Origin: Rhipicephalus microplus
Lineage: Eukaryota; Arthropoda; Arachnida; Ixodida; Ixodidae
DNA: 64,000 nt
Direction: 5' to 3'
NCBI RefSeq assembly: GCF_043290135.1
Contig: NC_134710.1
Coordinates: 2,157,821 to 2,221,820 of the forward strand
Position 1 is the stretch's first letter. Each line of letters opens with the position of its first letter. The position numbers and the translations under genes were made by a program. This document shows positions 63,246-64,000 of this stretch, piece after piece. The notes beneath the pieces were generated by a model. The model saw only the letters and a program-made list of their open reading frames with translations, did not search any database and was not told the DNA's origin.

Positions 63246-64000
63246 GCCGGCTAGGAGAGAGATATAGACTTTATTGATTTCCGGCAGATTGCTGGGATGA
63301 GCTCCCACCTAGGGGCCAACGGAGAGACCCTGTCTCCCGGCAGCTTCCTTGGCCTGCTGGATCGCCCAAAGTTGTTAGTCCAGGCCCGAACTGAGCAGCG
63401 CAGTCCGCCAACGCGCCCCAAGGTCTTCCTTGGAGGCCGTGACCCCAGAATTTCTGACTAATGCTGGACATTCCCATAGGATATGGTCAAGAGTGGCTCT
63501 GGTGGTACAGTACTGGCATAGATTAGAACTATAGACGTCGGGATATATGTGGTGCACGATGACAGGGTTCGTGTATGTGCGTGTTTGTAGCTGCCGGCAC
63601 TGAACGGACTGGGCCCGATTTAGCTTGGGGTGAGGTGGAGGGTACTCCCGCCTTTTCAGCCGATAGTGTTGAGTTATGTCGTTAAATTTAGTGAGCCGAT
63701 CGTCCCATTCCCACAACGGCGCAGAAAGGTCCGTTTGGGTGGCCACTTCGTCTGACGTGACTCGGAACGTAAGACCTCGAGCCACGTTGTGCGCCACTTC
63801 ATTCGGACTGGCCTCCGCGTTACCTAATGGTGTGTGGGCAGGGAACCACAAGATGTGTACGTATTTGTCTACCTAGTAAATTTTGCCTGTACTAAGAATC
63901 CGCAATGCCTCGGGGGAGATTCTGCCGCTGGCGTAGTTTCGAACGGCTGTCTGCGAGTCGCTGATTACGCATGAGGCGTTAGTGTGGGCTATGGCCATCG
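63246..64000 (-). pseudogene. LINE RNase H and C-terminal tail, truncated by window edge
   Basis: Minus strand, entering from the right edge: ASCVISDSQTAVRNYASGRI is the third RNase H motif. After a stop the frame 63851-63375 continues LWFPAHTPLGNAEASPNEVA (in place of W-P-GH...GN-AD), then LKRREYPPPHPKLNRAQSVQ and LQTRTYTNPVIVHHIYPD. It ends with CQYCTTRATLDHILWECPAL, the Cys/His tail. The rest of the element lies outside the window. This is a different family from the 56-61 kb LINE, judged by its tail sequence. Confidence 0.82.

Overview
The window reads as repeat-rich nuclear DNA from an arthropod, most likely an ixodid (hard) tick. There are no prokaryotic operons, rRNAs or tRNA genes. 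Most coding potential belongs to retrotransposons, and there are at least eight copies or fragments of a tRNA-derived SINE resembling the tick Ruka family. I infer the tick assignment from the SINE and from remembered LINE protein signatures; no database search was possible.

Layout, left to right. 1-4.76 kb: decayed BEL/Pao LTR retrotransposon, minus strand, running off the left edge. 4.8-5.06 kb: SINE with target-site duplication. About 5.9-6.3 and 10.97-11.6 kb: degenerate AT-rich tandem array, split by a nearly intact CR1/L2-type LINE (6325-10966, minus). 13.7-17.9 kb: CA tracts, minisatellites, a Harbinger-type deletion derivative (15490-16158) and a repeat whose inverted relative lies at 46.7-48.1 kb. 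17.87-18.8 kb: LINE tail. 19.88-20.27 kb: foldback element. 20610-20935: the best candidate for a host gene, a terminal exon with acceptor, stop codon and polyA signal. 21.5-27.2 kb: I-like LINE (minus) carrying a nested RTE-clade LINE (22030-23779). 31.62-34.54 kb: DNA-transposon-like unit with TTAA-flanked inverted termini. 38.5-45.9 kb: long nested inverted repeat. 47284-47989: uninterrupted 706-bp TG tract. 48833-53320: Ty3/Gypsy element with short LTRs and no reverse transcriptase domain. 56.2-61.5 kb: I-like LINE (plus) with RNase H. 63.25-64 kb: RNase H and tail of another LINE (minus).

The most interesting object is the 6.3-11.0 kb LINE. Its 5' UTR holds two full 384-bp monomers plus a 63-bp partial one. 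Each monomer ends with a TATA box 31 nt before a TCAGT initiator at the next monomer's first base, and the element's own 5' end falls on that base. The first ORF starts with a short hydrophobic leader ending in a 2A ribosome-skipping motif (GDVESNPGP). The endonuclease/RT frame follows in the same frame after one UAG, with no AUG before the endonuclease core. The layout suggests monomer promoter, 2A skipping, then UAG readthrough.

The other elements are at varying stages of decay. Nested insertions with recognisable target duplications and empty sites give a relative chronology. Gene-poor stretches are listed with what they hold.
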